From Rhizobium sp. L51/94 (lineage in GTDB: Bacteria; Pseudomonadota; Alphaproteobacteria; Rhizobiales; Rhizobiaceae): DNA of 64,000 nucleotides. The translations under genes and the position numbers were made by a program. Position 1 is the stretch's first letter. Each line of letters opens with the position of its first letter. Of the stretch, positions 45,137 to 54,363 are shown piece after piece. The notes under the pieces are model-generated. The model was not told where the DNA came from. It saw only the letters and a program-made list of their open reading frames with translations, and searched no databases. The DNA lies in assembly GCF_019355555.1 (NCBI RefSeq), contig NZ_CP072141.1, forward strand, positions 1,668,001 to 1,732,000, given 5' to 3'.

Positions 45137-46081
45137 TCAACCCTTCATCATACGCAGAATATGCAGGCCCGCCGATTCGGCCAGCCCCTCCAGATCATAT
45201 CCGCCTTCGAGCAGGCTGACGACCCGGTTCTTGGCGCTCTTGTCGGCCATTTCGAGAACGCGCCCGGTCGCCCAGTCGAAATCCTCGCCGGTCAGGTTGA
45301 TCTGCGCCAATGGATCGCGGTGGTGGGCATCGAAGCCGGCCGAGATGATGATCAGGTCCGGCCGGAAGTCGTCGAGCGCTGGCAGCACGCGCGACTTGAA
45401 CGCCTCGCGGAAATGGTCGCTGCCGCTGTTGGGCGACAGCGGCGCATTGACGATGGTGCCTTTGCCGCCGGTTTCGGTCTTGGCACCGGATCCCGGATAG
45501 AGCGGCATCTGGTGCGTCGAGCAGAACAGCACGGACGGATCGTCCCAGAAGATGTCCTGCGTGCCGTTGCCGTGGTGCACGTCCCAGTCGACGATGGCAA
45601 CGCGTTCGGCGCCGTAGGTCCGCTGCGCATGGCGGGCGGCAATGGCGGCATTGTTGAAGAAGCAGAAGCCCATCGCCTTGTTCTTCTCGGCGTGGTGGCC
45701 GGGCGGCCGCGAGGCGACGAAGACATTGTCCGCAGCCCCGGTAAACACGTCGTCCACCGCAGCCATCGCCCCGCCGACACCGGTCAGCGCCGCCTGCAGG
45801 CTTTTCGGGCTGGCGTAGGTGTCCGCTTCAAGCTGGTTGATCTGCCCTTCGCCGTCCTCGGCGTCTGGGATCGAGCGCATCACAAATTCCAGGTGCTCTT
45901 CCGGGTGGGCGAGCAGGATGGCGTCCTCGTTGGCCTGCGGCGCATCGCGCCGTTCCAGCCGGGCGAAATTGGGATGCTCCAGGGCGATATTGATCGACCG
46001 CAGCCTGTCGGATCTCTCCGGATGGCCATCGGGCGTGATATGCTCCAGGAAAATCGGATGTTCGTAAAGACGCGTGCTCAT
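45137..46081 (-). CDS. Histone deacetylase family protein (AcuC/acetylpolyamine amidohydrolase-like)
   Basis: A 314-residue Zn-dependent deacetylase-fold hydrolase. Catalytic features are [22 protein letters not shown] (tandem His), [21 protein letters not shown] (Zn-binding Asp and His) and [14 protein letters not shown] (second Zn-binding Asp). [14 protein letters not shown] precedes the C-terminus. Bacterial members deacetylate acetylpolyamines, acetoin-related or protein substrates; the substrate here is unknown. It precedes xseB with a 2-nt spacer, so cotranscription is likely, a common alphaproteobacterial arrangement. Confidence 0.92.
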   Translation of the reverse strand: MSTRLYEHPIFLEHITPDGHPERSDRLRSINIALEHPNFARLERRDAPQANEDAILLAHPEEHLEFVMRSIPDAEDGEGQINQLEADTYASPKSLQAALTGVGGAMAAVDDVFTGAADNVFVASRPPGHHAEKNKAMGFCFFNNAAIAARHAQRTYGAERVAIVDWDVHHGNGTQDIFWDDPSVLFCSTHQMPLYPGSGAKTETGGKGTIVNAPLSPNSGSDHFREAFKSRVLPALDDFRPDLIIISAGFDAHHRDPLAQINLTGEDFDWATGRVLEMADKSAKNRVVSLLEGGYDLEGLAESAGLHILRMMKG

Positions 46082-46245
46082 GCGGTCAGCCTAACTATGA
46101 AACATCTCACCTAGCACGGCAGATGGGAGCGATCACCACAATGTCAACAAATGCGCTTAACCAAGAGGAGGCAAGGCCCGTTTACTTTCGGCCGAGCCGG
46201 TGCTTAAGCTTTCATTAAGGACAGCGTGTCCGTCAAGGTTGTGTA

Positions 46246-46647
46246 ATGAGTAGAGCCCAGCGAGCAGACATCACCGAAATGCGCGTTCCACCGCGCGATG
46301 TCGACAGGTTCGGCCAGATGTTCATCGCCTCCTACATTTCGGAGGCGGAAACCGCGCTGTCGAACTTCTGGCGTGAACGGCCCGAAGTCAGCGACGAGCC
46401 GATATACATCCCGACCCGCGCCTCCTGCTCCCTGCACCGGGGGCTCAGATACGACGAGTTTGCCCGCTTCTCTGTGACCGTCAACAAGATCGGCGGCAAG
46501 TCGGTCGGCTTCATGGTGATGGTCGAGGCGGGCAACGAACTGGCAGCCGAAGTGGAGATCCTCTGGCTGGCCGTGCGTGGCGAGGAGCACGAGCCGTCGC
46601 CGCTGCCGGAAGACACCCGCGACTGGCTCTACAAATATCTCGACTGA
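46246..46647 (+). CDS. Hotdog-fold thioesterase-like protein
   Basis: A 133-residue protein whose pattern (VPPRDVDRFGQMFIASYISEAETALSNFW, then alternating strands YDEFARFSVTVNKIGGKSVGFMVMVEAGNELAAEVEILWLAVR) fits the 4-hydroxybenzoyl-CoA thioesterase-type hotdog fold. An Asp at the start of the first conserved block is in the usual position. The acyl substrate is unknown. The ATG at 46246 has AAGG about 8 nt upstream. It is convergent with bioY, and the two stop codons abut, so no separate terminator fits between them. Confidence 0.7.
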   Translation: MSRAQRADITEMRVPPRDVDRFGQMFIASYISEAETALSNFWRERPEVSDEPIYIPTRASCSLHRGLRYDEFARFSVTVNKIGGKSVGFMVMVEAGNELAAEVEILWLAVRGEEHEPSPLPEDTRDWLYKYLD

Positions 46648-47211
46648 TCAGTTCCGCTGCGGCAGCAGCGGGTAGCCGGCCATGACCGCGCGGCCGACCA
46701 GCGCTGCGACGACCGCCTTGACGATATCGCCGGGCACGAAGGCCAGCGACCCGAAGAAGGCCTTGCTGAAGCCGATATTGGCGGCGATGGCGAGATAGGC
46801 GATGCCGAAGGCATAGAGCACGACCACGCCGCCGGCGACGGAGGCGATGAAGAAGCCGATGCCCTGTGCGATGCCCGACTGCTCAGCCTTAACCAGCCGC
46901 TCGGAGAGCATGCCGGTCACGAACGCCGCAAAAATCCATCCGACGAGGAAGCCCGCCGTCGGTGCCACGAAGACCGCCAGGCCTCCACGCCCGCCGGACA
47001 GCACCGGCAGGCCGATGGCGACCAGCAGCACGACGATCAGCGCGGCGATTGCCCCGCGTTTGGCCCCGAGCACGACGCCGGCCATCATGACGCCCAACGA
47101 CTGCGCGGTGATCGGTACCGGAATGACGCCGAGCGAGATCGGCGGCAAAAGTCCGAGCGCCACGATGATCGCTGCGAAAAGGGCGGAGAGGACGAGGTCG
47201 CGGGTACTCAT
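46648..47211 (-). CDS. bioY: Biotin transporter substrate-binding subunit BioY (ECF S component)
   Basis: A 187-residue membrane protein with about six helices that binds biotin. Family features are the N-terminal LVLSALFAAIIVALGLLPPISLGVIPVPITAQSLGVMMAG stretch and the GGRGGLAVFVAPTAGFLVGW loop. The ATG at 47211 has GGAG 7 nt upstream. It is the last gene of bioM-bioN-bioY, following bioN by 29 bp. With BioM and BioN it forms the high-affinity biotin uptake system; BioY alone can transport biotin in some bacteria. Confidence 0.95.
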   Translation of the reverse strand: MSTRDLVLSALFAAIIVALGLLPPISLGVIPVPITAQSLGVMMAGVVLGAKRGAIAALIVVLLVAIGLPVLSGGRGGLAVFVAPTAGFLVGWIFAAFVTGMLSERLVKAEQSGIAQGIGFFIASVAGGVVVLYAFGIAYLAIAANIGFSKAFFGSLAFVPGDIVKAVVAALVGRAVMAGYPLLPQRN

Positions 47212-47240
47212 GGGGGGCTCCAAAATCAACTGTTACTTTT

Positions 47241-47843
47241 TCAATGCCGCCGAATGCCGCGCGCGTCAATCGCTGCGGCGATGGCGTCTGCAGCCCGCAG
47301 CGTCAGAATGATCAGCGGCACCAGCGTCGTCCGCACCCGGATCGTAAGCCCGCGCGCCTGATGCGCCTCCCGGATCGCCGCATAGCGGCCGACGATCTCA
47401 GGCACGAAGCGGACCACGAGGCCGACCGCAAGACCGATATCGGCAGCCTTCACCAGTCCTGTCCGTTCAAGTGGCATCGCCGCCCAGGTTATTTCGTCCA
47501 TGAAGTCGGCAATGGTGGTAGTCGCCGTCACCGTGGCGGCAAACAGCGTCAGCGTTACCAACCTGAGGACGGTGACCAGGGCCTGATCCCACGGATTGAA
47601 TAGCAGGCTGAACAGGCTGACGAAGGCAATGGTCAGCAGCACCGGCCGCAAGCGCTGCAGCGCCTCCTTCCAGCCCAATCCGCAGGTAAAATAGAGAAAC
47701 GCCCCTGCCAGCAGCGCCACGCCCAGCACGCCGGGGTTACCGGTCGCAAACAATGCGATACCGAGCAGCGCCATGACAATGAGCTTCAGCCTTGCGGAGA
47801 GGCGATGCATCCAGCTATCGGCATCGACATAAAGCGATTGCAT
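47241..47843 (-). CDS. bioN: Energy-coupling factor transporter transmembrane subunit BioN (EcfT)
   Basis: A 200-residue membrane T component that couples BioM ATP hydrolysis to BioY. About five hydrophobic helices are present, and the two conserved Ala-Arg-Gly coupling motifs (EAHQARGL at ~161-168 and AIDARG near the C-terminus) are visible. The ATG overlaps the bioM stop codon (TGATG), showing translational coupling. The short length (200) is typical of the dedicated BioN class. Confidence 0.94.
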   Translation of the reverse strand: MQSLYVDADSWMHRLSARLKLIVMALLGIALFATGNPGVLGVALLAGAFLYFTCGLGWKEALQRLRPVLLTIAFVSLFSLLFNPWDQALVTVLRLVTLTLFAATVTATTTIADFMDEITWAAMPLERTGLVKAADIGLAVGLVVRFVPEIVGRYAAIREAHQARGLTIRVRTTLVPLIILTLRAADAIAAAIDARGIRRH

Positions 47844-48520
47844 CAGCGGGCGATCTCCCGGTAGAGCGCAATGCTGTCGCCGGGTGATCCTTCGGCGACG
47901 AGCCGTCCCTTGTCGAACAGCAGCACGCGCTCGAAATTCTCGATCAATTCGAGGTCGTGGCTGATGACGATGACGTTTTCAGGCAGTTCGCCGATCATTC
48001 TCTCGACCCGTCCCCGGTTGCGAAGATCGAGCTGGTTGGTCGGCTCGTCGAGGATCAGGATGTCGGGGCCGGTGACCAGCACCGAGCAAAGCGCCGCCAG
48101 CTGCAGTTCGCCGCCGGAAAGCTCGTGGGCGCGCCGGTCGGCCAGGTGCCGGGCGTCGAGGCGGTCGAGTACGGCATCGACGGCAGCCGCAATCTCCGGC
48201 TTGCCGAGCCCGCGATTTTTGAGGCCTAGCGCGATATCGTCACGCACGACTGGCAGGATGATCTGGTTCTGCGGCGACTGGAAGATGAAGCCCACCTTGC
48301 CAAGCACCGCCTTGGCATCGGCGACGGTATCGAGCCCATCGACCACCACGCGGCCCGTCGTCGGCTTGGCGAGCCCGTTTATCATCCGGGCGAAACTGCT
48401 CTTGCCGGAGCCATTGAGGCCGATAATGCCGACGCGCCGCTCGATCAGCGTCACGCTGAAAGGCTGAAGCGCGACCTGCTGGCCGAACCGCAGTCCCGCC
48501 TGCTCGAAGCGAATATCCAA
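47843..48520 (-). CDS. bioM: Energy-coupling factor transporter ATPase BioM (EcfA)
   Basis: A 225-residue ABC ATPase. Walker A GLNGSGKSS is at ~34-42, the Q-loop FIFQSPQNQI at ~78-87, the signature LSGGELQLAAL at ~133-143, Walker B ILILDEPTNQLD at ~153-164 and the H-loop VISHDLELI. It energises BioNY biotin import. First gene of the operon. I looked for a TTATCTATAA-type BioR operator upstream (48521-48600) and found no convincing copy. Confidence 0.95.
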   Translation of the reverse strand: MDIRFEQAGLRFGQQVALQPFSVTLIERRVGIIGLNGSGKSSFARMINGLAKPTTGRVVVDGLDTVADAKAVLGKVGFIFQSPQNQIILPVVRDDIALGLKNRGLGKPEIAAAVDAVLDRLDARHLADRRAHELSGGELQLAALCSVLVTGPDILILDEPTNQLDLRNRGRVERMIGELPENVIVISHDLELIENFERVLLFDKGRLVAEGSPGDSIALYREIAR

Positions 48521-48629
48521 TGTAGGCCCTCGTGAAACGGAGACGCTGTCCTATAGCCGGTAAATGCGGGGTGGCAAATATAGAAGGCGGACGTTTGATA
48601 TGGCGTCGATAAAGGGCCATCCTCTCCGC

Positions 48630-49820
48630 ATGACGATTCTGATTTCAAACAGCGACGCCCGCCGCGTCTTCCTGGCCCGTCAGGGGCTGGCGACGCCACC
48701 CAACCGCGCGCTCGACAAAGCCGGGCTGCTGCAACTGATCAAGGACATCGGCTTCGTCCAGGTCGACAGCATCGGCACGGTCGAGCGGGCACATCACCAG
48801 ATCCTGTTTTCCCGCAACCAGACCTATCGCCGCGAGCACCTGACGGAGCTTTTGGAAAAGGACGGTGCACTGTTCGAGCACTGGACGCACGACGCCTCGA
48901 TCCTGCCGAGCGATTTCTTTGTCTACTGGAAGCACAAGTTTCGCCGCGAGGACGCCGCGATCATCGAGCGTTGGCGCAAGTGGCGGGGCGAGGGGTTCGA
49001 GGCCGCGTTCGAGGAGACCTATGAGCGTGTCGCCAATGGCGGCGCGATCATGGCGCGCGAGATCAAGGCGGACGGCCATGTCTCGGGCGGCTGGTGGAAC
49101 TGGCATCCGAACAAGACGGCGCTGGAATATCACTGGCGCACCGGGAAGTTCGCAATCGCTGGCCGCCGCAATTTCCAGAAGATCTACGATCTCGTCGAGC
49201 GCGTCATCCCCGCCGAATTCCTGGCTGGAGAGGTCGACCACGAGGCCTTCGTCGACTGGGCCTGTCGCAGCGCGCTGCAGCGCCTCGGCTTTGCCACGTC
49301 AGGCGAGATTGCCGCCTTCTGGAACCTGCTGACGCCCCAGGAGGTCAAGACATGGGTCGATGCCCACGGCCAGGAACTCTGCGAGGTGCTGATCGAACCG
49401 GCGCTCGGCGGCAAGCCGCGTCCATCCTTTGCGTTTGCCGGTTTCGAGGAGACCATCGATCACCATCCGGATCCCCCGGCCCGCCTGCGCGTGCTCAGCC
49501 CCTTCGATCCGGCGCTTCGCGACCGTGATCGCACGCAGCGGCTGTTCGGTTTCTTCTATCGTATCGAGATCTTCGTACCGGAGGCCAAGCGGGAATATGG
49601 CTACTACGTCTTTCCGCTGCTCGAAGGCGACCGGCTGATCGGCCGCATCGACATGAAGGCCGACCGCAAGGCCGGTACCCTCGAGGTCAGGCGCCTATGG
49701 CTCGAGCAAGGCGTGCGCGCCTCCAGCGGCAGGCTCGAAAAGCTTAGCGCAGAACTCGAGCGCATCGCCCGGTTTACCGGCGTCGAGCGCGTGGTGCTGC
49801 TCGACGGCTGGCGCGGGTGA
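48630..49820 (+). CDS. Winged-helix protein, crosslink-repair glycosylase YcaQ/AlkX-like
   Basis: About 396 residues of the HTH_42 family. E. coli YcaQ unhooks interstrand crosslinks and removes bulky alkylated bases. N-terminal ISNSDARRVFLARQGLA is the family start, followed by FVQVDSIGTVERAHHQILFSR, LFEHWTHDASILPSDFF and the C-terminal LLEGDRLIGRIDMKADRKAGTLEVRRLWLEQG block. The start at 48630 matches that N-terminus. An in-frame ATG at 48600, with GGCGGA 8 nt upstream, would add ten residues and has the better ribosome site, so the start is uncertain. Divergent from bioM. Confidence 0.85.
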   Translation: MTILISNSDARRVFLARQGLATPPNRALDKAGLLQLIKDIGFVQVDSIGTVERAHHQILFSRNQTYRREHLTELLEKDGALFEHWTHDASILPSDFFVYWKHKFRREDAAIIERWRKWRGEGFEAAFEETYERVANGGAIMAREIKADGHVSGGWWNWHPNKTALEYHWRTGKFAIAGRRNFQKIYDLVERVIPAEFLAGEVDHEAFVDWACRSALQRLGFATSGEIAAFWNLLTPQEVKTWVDAHGQELCEVLIEPALGGKPRPSFAFAGFEETIDHHPDPPARLRVLSPFDPALRDRDRTQRLFGFFYRIEIFVPEAKREYGYYVFPLLEGDRLIGRIDMKADRKAGTLEVRRLWLEQGVRASSGRLEKLSAELERIARFTGVERVVLLDGWRG

Positions 49821-49889
49821 CGCTATCCGTCCCTGTCTCGCTCATAAGCCAGGGCGCGCAGAAGCGCGCCGCACTGTTGTCGAGTGGCC

Positions 49890-50990
49890 TCAGCAGATCT
49901 CGGTTTGGGCGATCTTGATGCCGAAACCTTCGAGCCCGACATAGTGGCGCGAGCGCGTCGTCAGCAGCTTGATCGAGGTGACGCCAAGATCTTTCAGGAT
50001 CTGCGCGCCCAGTCCGATTTCCAGCCATTCGCTGTCGCGGGTCTGGGCTTCGGCATGGGCCTCGCGATCTTGACGTGCCTTGCGGCCATTGTCGTGGTGA
50101 CCGACGCCGACGGAGCCTTCGCGCAGGTAGACGATGATGCCGCGGCCCTCGTCAGCGATCTTCTTCATATAGTGCTCGACCGGGCGGCCCTTGCCGAAGA
50201 CGTCGCTGGCGACGTTTTCCGGGTGCAGGCGCACGGGCACATCGACGCCGTCCCGGATATCGCCGAAGACGACGGCGAGATGCTGCATGGTATCCCATGG
50301 CAGCGAATAGGTATGGGCGCGGGCCTTGCCGAAGGCGGTCTCGATATCGAAGCTCGAGCCGAGTTCGATAAGCGTTTCCTTGCGCTGGCGATAAGCGATG
50401 AGGTCGGCGACCGAGATCGACTTGAAGCCGTGGGTTTCGGCAAAGGCCGAGACTTGCGGGCCACGCATCACGGTGCCGTCGTCGTTGACGAGTTCGCTGA
50501 TGACGCCGATTGGGGGCAAGTTCGCCAGCCGGCAGAGATCGACGGCAGCTTCCGTATGGCCGGAGCGCATCAGCACGCCGCCTTCGCGGGCGATCAGCGG
50601 GAAGATGTGGCCGGGGCGGACGAAATCTCCGGGGCCAACATTGGGGTTTGCGAGGTTGCGCACCGTTAGGTTGCGGTCATCGGCGGAGATCCCCGTCGTC
50701 GTGCCGTGTTTGAAATCGACGGACACGGTGAAGGCGGTAGTGTGGGCCGAGTCGTTTTCCGCCACCATGGCATTGAGGTTCAGCCGCTTGGCTTCCTCGC
50801 GCGGCATCGGCGTGCAGACGATACCGGAGGTGTGACGGACGATGAAGGCCATCTTTTCCGGCGTGCAGTGGACAGCCGCCACGATCAGGTCGCCTTCGTT
50901 CTCGCGGTCGTCGTCATCCATGACGACGACGATCTCGCCGGCTTCGAAAGCTCTGATGGCATCGACGACGCGCTTCTGGTCGTAGGGCAT
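49890..50990 (-). CDS. ribB: 3,4-dihydroxy-2-butanone-4-phosphate synthase with degenerate RibA-like domain (RibBX)
   Basis: 366 residues. The N-terminal DHBP synthase domain (~1-205) makes the four-carbon unit of riboflavin. It shows DDDDRENEGDL (metal-binding acidic loop), HTSGIVCTPM and GHIFPLIAREGGVLMRSGHTEAAVDL. The C-terminal ~160 residues align with GTP cyclohydrolase II, but its zinc-binding cysteines are replaced: Asn259, Pro270 and Glu272 stand where Cys is needed (VRLHPENVASDVFG, KGRPVE). It should therefore be only a DHBP synthase, a RibBX form known in alphaproteobacteria. It starts 10 bp after the aroC stop codon, so one operon. Confidence 0.93.
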   Translation of the reverse strand: MPYDQKRVVDAIRAFEAGEIVVVMDDDDRENEGDLIVAAVHCTPEKMAFIVRHTSGIVCTPMPREEAKRLNLNAMVAENDSAHTTAFTVSVDFKHGTTTGISADDRNLTVRNLANPNVGPGDFVRPGHIFPLIAREGGVLMRSGHTEAAVDLCRLANLPPIGVISELVNDDGTVMRGPQVSAFAETHGFKSISVADLIAYRQRKETLIELGSSFDIETAFGKARAHTYSLPWDTMQHLAVVFGDIRDGVDVPVRLHPENVASDVFGKGRPVEHYMKKIADEGRGIIVYLREGSVGVGHHDNGRKARQDREAHAEAQTRDSEWLEIGLGAQILKDLGVTSIKLLTTRSRHYVGLEGFGIKIAQTEIC

Positions 50991-51000
50991 GGAAACGTCC

Positions 51001-52098
51001 TTATGTCAGCCGGCCGGTCTGGCCTCGGTCTCTCAGATAATGATCGGCGATTGCACAGGCAACCATCGCCTCGCCGATCGGCACTGCGCGGATACCGACG
51101 CAAGGGTCATGGCGGCCCTTGGTGCGCAGGTCGACATTGCGTCCGTCCTTGTCGATTGTCTGGCGTTCGGTGAGGATCGACGAGGTCGGCTTGATGGCGA
51201 AGCGGGCAATCAGCGGCTCGCCTGTCGAAATGCCGCCAAGTACGCCGCCGGCGTGGTTGGACAGGAAGATCCGCTTACCGTCGTTGCCCATGCGCATCTC
51301 GTCGGCGTTCTCCTCGCCGCTCAGTTCAGCCGCGGCAAAGCCATTGCCGATCTCGACGCCCTTGACGGCGTTGATCGACATCAGCAGCGAGGCGACATCC
51401 TGGTCGAGCTTGCCGTAGATCGGTGCGCCGAGGCCGGCCGGAACGCCTTCGGCGATGACCTCGACGACGGCGCCGATAGAAGAGCCGGCCTTACGGATGC
51501 TGTCGAGATAATCTTCCCAGACGGGCACGATCTTGGGGTCGGGCGCAAAGAACGGATTTTGGTCGACCTGTGCCCAGTCCCAGTTGTCCCGGTTGATCTT
51601 GTGCTTGCCGATCTGCACCAAGGCTGCGCGAACGGTGACGCCGGGCACCACAAGCCGGGCAATGCCGCCGGCTGCAACCCTGGCTGCCGTCTCGCGGGCA
51701 GAAGAGCGACCGCCGCCGCGATAGTCGCGGATGCCGTATTTCAGGTCGTAGGTATAGTCGGCATGGCCGGGCCGATACTGGTTGGCGATCTCGCCATAAT
51801 CCTTGGAGCGCTGGTCGGTGTTCTCGATCAGCATCGAGATCGGCGTGCCGGTCGTCGTCATGGTGACACCGTCATCGTCCAGCATCACGCCGGAGAGCAC
51901 CTTGACGATGTCGTCCTCGCGCCGCTGGGTCACGAACCGCGACTGGCCGGGCTTGCGCTTGTCCATCCAGACCTGCAGTTCGGCCAGCGTGAACCGCAGC
52001 CCAGGAGGGCAGCCGTCAACCACGCAGCCGAGCGAGGGGCCGTGGCTTTCACCCCAGGTGGTAACGCGGAACAGATGACCAAACGTATTATGCGACAT
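51001..52098 (-). CDS. aroC: Chorismate synthase
   Basis: 365 residues, the usual length. It converts 5-enolpyruvylshikimate-3-phosphate to chorismate with reduced FMN, the last shikimate step. N-terminal [34 protein letters not shown] is diagnostic, as are [38 protein letters not shown] and the C-terminal [19 protein letters not shown]. The ATG at 52098 is fixed by the conserved start; an extension of 50 codons upstream is not conserved. The aroC-ribB order is common in Rhizobiales. Confidence 0.97.
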   Translation of the reverse strand: MSHNTFGHLFRVTTWGESHGPSLGCVVDGCPPGLRFTLAELQVWMDKRKPGQSRFVTQRREDDIVKVLSGVMLDDDGVTMTTTGTPISMLIENTDQRSKDYGEIANQYRPGHADYTYDLKYGIRDYRGGGRSSARETAARVAAGGIARLVVPGVTVRAALVQIGKHKINRDNWDWAQVDQNPFFAPDPKIVPVWEDYLDSIRKAGSSIGAVVEVIAEGVPAGLGAPIYGKLDQDVASLLMSINAVKGVEIGNGFAAAELSGEENADEMRMGNDGKRIFLSNHAGGVLGGISTGEPLIARFAIKPTSSILTERQTIDKDGRNVDLRTKGRHDPCVGIRAVPIGEAMVACAIADHYLRDRGQTGRLT

Positions 52099-52535
52099 GG
52101 GGAACGACCGGCTTGCCTTTGGGCCTGCCTGTCGGTGCGACGGGCGCGGCTTGATCTTCGAATTGCGGCACACTCTTAGGACAAAATCAGGCCGAGGCAA
52201 AAGGCTTTCTTTGCCGGAGAACTGTTGGAGAAACACAATTGCGAACACTTGCGGACGGGCGCGCCACGCTCCGCGGCGATGCCATCATCGCGGCAAGCCG
52301 GGCGCTGCAATCATAGTTTGAAGTGCCATGGCCGGGACCGATTACGAAATGGGCTTACCCGCCGTCGTTTGACCTTTGTCGACAAAGCCTGTCCCTGGTT
52401 AATCCGAACTTAATGAAACGCTTAAAGATGATTCATCATTAAGGCGGTAAAAGCCTTTGTTACGAGCAACTTCAGCCATATTCGGAAGGCTATTGGTCAA
52501 CATCAGAACGACCGAATTTGGAAGAGGTTGGTAAA
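52099..52535. other. Intergenic region between aroC and DUF1344 genes
   Basis: 437 bp between divergent genes. It contains a small hairpin (GGCAAA/TTTGCC, 52196-52215), a perfect 14-bp palindrome CTTTGTCGACAAAG (52374-52387), a TTAA-N7-TTAA sequence (52399-52413) and an AT-rich tract up to the DUF1344 gene. No credible ORF was seen. Confidence 0.6.
52399..52413 (+). promoter_or_regulatory. Candidate CtrA-type site TTAA-N7-TTAA
   Basis: Exact TTAA-TCCGAAC-TTAA spacing, the core of the alphaproteobacterial cell-cycle regulator CtrA binding consensus, about 120 bp before the DUF1344 start codon. The match is short, so chance occurrence is possible. Confidence 0.35.
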
Positions 52536-52793
52536 ATGCGATTCTTTGTTGCCACATTATTGGCCACAGCCAGCTTTCTTGCGCCGGTTGCAGGCTTTGC
52601 CGAAAGCGCCGACGTCGAGGGGATCATCCGGAAGGTCGATCTGAAGAATCGCAGCCTGACGCTGGACGACGGCAAGACCTACCAGGCCCCGCCCAGTTTC
52701 GACTTCAACGGGCTAGAGGTCGGGCTCAAGGTCATCGTCTTCTATACTGAAGTCGACGGCAGGCGCGTTATCAACGATCTGGATATCGTCTAA
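52536..52793 (+). CDS. DUF1344 domain-containing periplasmic protein
   Basis: An 85-residue protein with a signal peptide (cleavage near FAES, residue ~22) and a small beta-barrel: VEGIIRKVDLKNRSLTLDDGKTYQAPPSFDFNGLEVGLKVIVFY. This is the DUF1344 pattern (OB-like fold), found in Rhizobiales, function unknown. The ATG at 52536 has GAGG about 9 nt upstream. Convergent with the phosphatase gene 16 bp downstream. Confidence 0.88.
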   Translation: MRFFVATLLATASFLAPVAGFAESADVEGIIRKVDLKNRSLTLDDGKTYQAPPSFDFNGLEVGLKVIVFYTEVDGRRVINDLDIV

Positions 52794-52809
52794 GCGGCAG
52801 GCGGCAGGA

Positions 52810-53403
52810 TCAGTCGATCCAGCCGATAGTCCTGTCCTGCAGTTCTATCCTCAGGATCTTGTCCTGGGGGATCTCGCCCTCGGCCGCTTCTTCCTTGGGT
52901 ATCTCGGCGACGAGGCGGAACAGCGAGCGGATGACGCCGCCATGGGCGACGCAGACGGTCGGTTTGTCGACCGATTGCAGCCACGAGCCGACCCGCCATG
53001 ACAGGATCTCGTAGCTCTCGGCATTTTCGCCCGGCGGGATGAAGTCCCACTTGCCGCTATTGCGCTCGACAAGTCGCTCGGGCTGGGTGATTTTCAGTTC
53101 CTTGAGGGTGGAGCCTTCCCAGGCGCCGAACGACACCTCGACCAGCCGCTCGTCCGTGCGATAGTCCTCGGGCGGGAGCCCCATTGCCGCACGAGCGATT
53201 TCCATCGTTGCCCTCGTCCGGGCAAGCGGGCTTGCAACATAGTCGAAATTCAACGCTTCATCACCGAGCAGGGCAGCCAGCGTCAAACCGTTGACGCGGG
53301 CCTGCTCGCGGCCAATATCGTTGAGATCGATGTCGCGCTGGCCCTGAAGCCGGCGCTCGGCGTTCCAGTCCGTCTGGCCGTGGCGGATGACGTAAAGCGT
53401 CAA
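52810..53403 (-). CDS. Histidine phosphatase family protein (phosphoglycerate mutase-like)
   Basis: 197 residues. The RHG motif sits at the N-terminus (YVIRHGQTDWN, residues 4-14), SPLARTRATMEIA provides conserved Arg, and the second catalytic His is in VCVAHGGVIRSLFR (~150). The family includes GpmB-like phosphatases and cofactor-dependent mutases; the length and EVSFGAWEG favour a broad-specificity phosphatase. It follows fabI on the same strand by 20 bp, so is probably cotranscribed. Distinct from the family member at 4995-5591. Confidence 0.9.
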   Translation of the reverse strand: MTLYVIRHGQTDWNAERRLQGQRDIDLNDIGREQARVNGLTLAALLGDEALNFDYVASPLARTRATMEIARAAMGLPPEDYRTDERLVEVSFGAWEGSTLKELKITQPERLVERNSGKWDFIPPGENAESYEILSWRVGSWLQSVDKPTVCVAHGGVIRSLFRLVAEIPKEEAAEGEIPQDKILRIELQDRTIGWID

Positions 53404-53423
53404 AAATGCATTCCTGTCTGAAA

Positions 53424-54242
53424 TCAGTCCTTGATGACGGAAATATCCGGCGCATCGACGGCCTTCATGCCGACGACATGATATCCGCTGTCGGCGTGAT
53501 GGATTTCGCCGGTGACGGAACGCGACAGGTCGGAAAGCAGGTAGAGACCGACGTCGCCGACTTCCTCGATGGTCACGGTGCGACGCAGCGGTGCGTTATA
53601 CTCGTTCCACTTGAGGATATAGCGGAAGTCGCCGATGCCAGACGCGGCCAGCGTCTTGATCGGGCCGGCCGAGATAGCATTGACGCGGATGTTCTTCGGT
53701 CCGAGATCGACGGCCAGGTATTTGACGCTGGCTTCGAGTGCGGCCTTGGCAACGCCCATGACGTTGTAGTTCGGCATGACCTTCTCCGCACCGTAATAGG
53801 TGAGGGTCAGCATGGCGCCGCCATCGGTCATCAGCTTTTCAGCGCGACGGGCAATCGAGGTGAACGAAAACACCGAAATCTGCATGGTCTTGGCAAAATT
53901 GTCGGCAGACGTATCGACGTAGCGGCCGGTCAGCTCGTCCTTGTCGGAAAAGCCGATAGCGTGCACCACGAAATCGATCTTGCCCCAGAGCTTCTCGACA
54001 TTGTCGAACACGGCGTCAATGGTGGCTTCGTCGGAAACATCGCAATGGCCAGCCAGATGACCGCCGATTTCGGCTGCCAGCGGCTCGACACGCTTCTTCA
54101 GCGCATCGCCCTGATAGGTTAAAGCAACCTCGCCGCCCTGCGCATGGATTGCCTTGGCAATTCCCCATGCGATAGAGCGGTTGTTTGCCACGCCAAAGAT
54201 GACGCCGCGTTTGCCTGCCATCAGGCCTGTTGCTTGAGCCAT
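53424..54242 (-). CDS. fabI: Enoyl-[acyl-carrier-protein] reductase, NADH type
   Basis: A 272-residue SDR-like reductase that finishes each round of type II fatty acid elongation. Key features are GKRGVIFGVANNRSIAWGIAKAI (FabI nucleotide-binding loop), VVHAIGFSDKDELTGRY, the Tyr-x6-Lys catalytic pair in NYNVMGVAKAAL and the AISAGPIKTLAASGI loop bound by triclosan-type inhibitors. The ATG at 54242 has GGGAG 8 nt upstream. Confidence 0.97.
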   Translation of the reverse strand: MAQATGLMAGKRGVIFGVANNRSIAWGIAKAIHAQGGEVALTYQGDALKKRVEPLAAEIGGHLAGHCDVSDEATIDAVFDNVEKLWGKIDFVVHAIGFSDKDELTGRYVDTSADNFAKTMQISVFSFTSIARRAEKLMTDGGAMLTLTYYGAEKVMPNYNVMGVAKAALEASVKYLAVDLGPKNIRVNAISAGPIKTLAASGIGDFRYILKWNEYNAPLRRTVTIEEVGDVGLYLLSDLSRSVTGEIHHADSGYHVVGMKAVDAPDISVIKD

Positions 54243-54363
54243 AGTCTGCTCCCTTGAACTTCAATCGACCCTGCCTATGGCATAGGCGGTTCGAGGGTTC
54301 AAGCTAGGCTAGCATCATCAACTGTTAGGGAACGTAATAAAGGGTGCTCGCGCTACCGAAATG

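Noticed and set aside
46141..46218. 25-codon frame before the hotdog gene
   Set aside because: Very short with no ribosome site or recognisable product.
48521..48600. BioR operator (TTATCTATAA-like) upstream of bioMNY
   Set aside because: Only weak TATA-like partial matches (e.g. CTATAG) are present, none near consensus.
52099..52535. FMN riboswitch upstream of aroC-ribB
   Set aside because: I could not find the conserved RFN-element core; only one small hairpin is visible.
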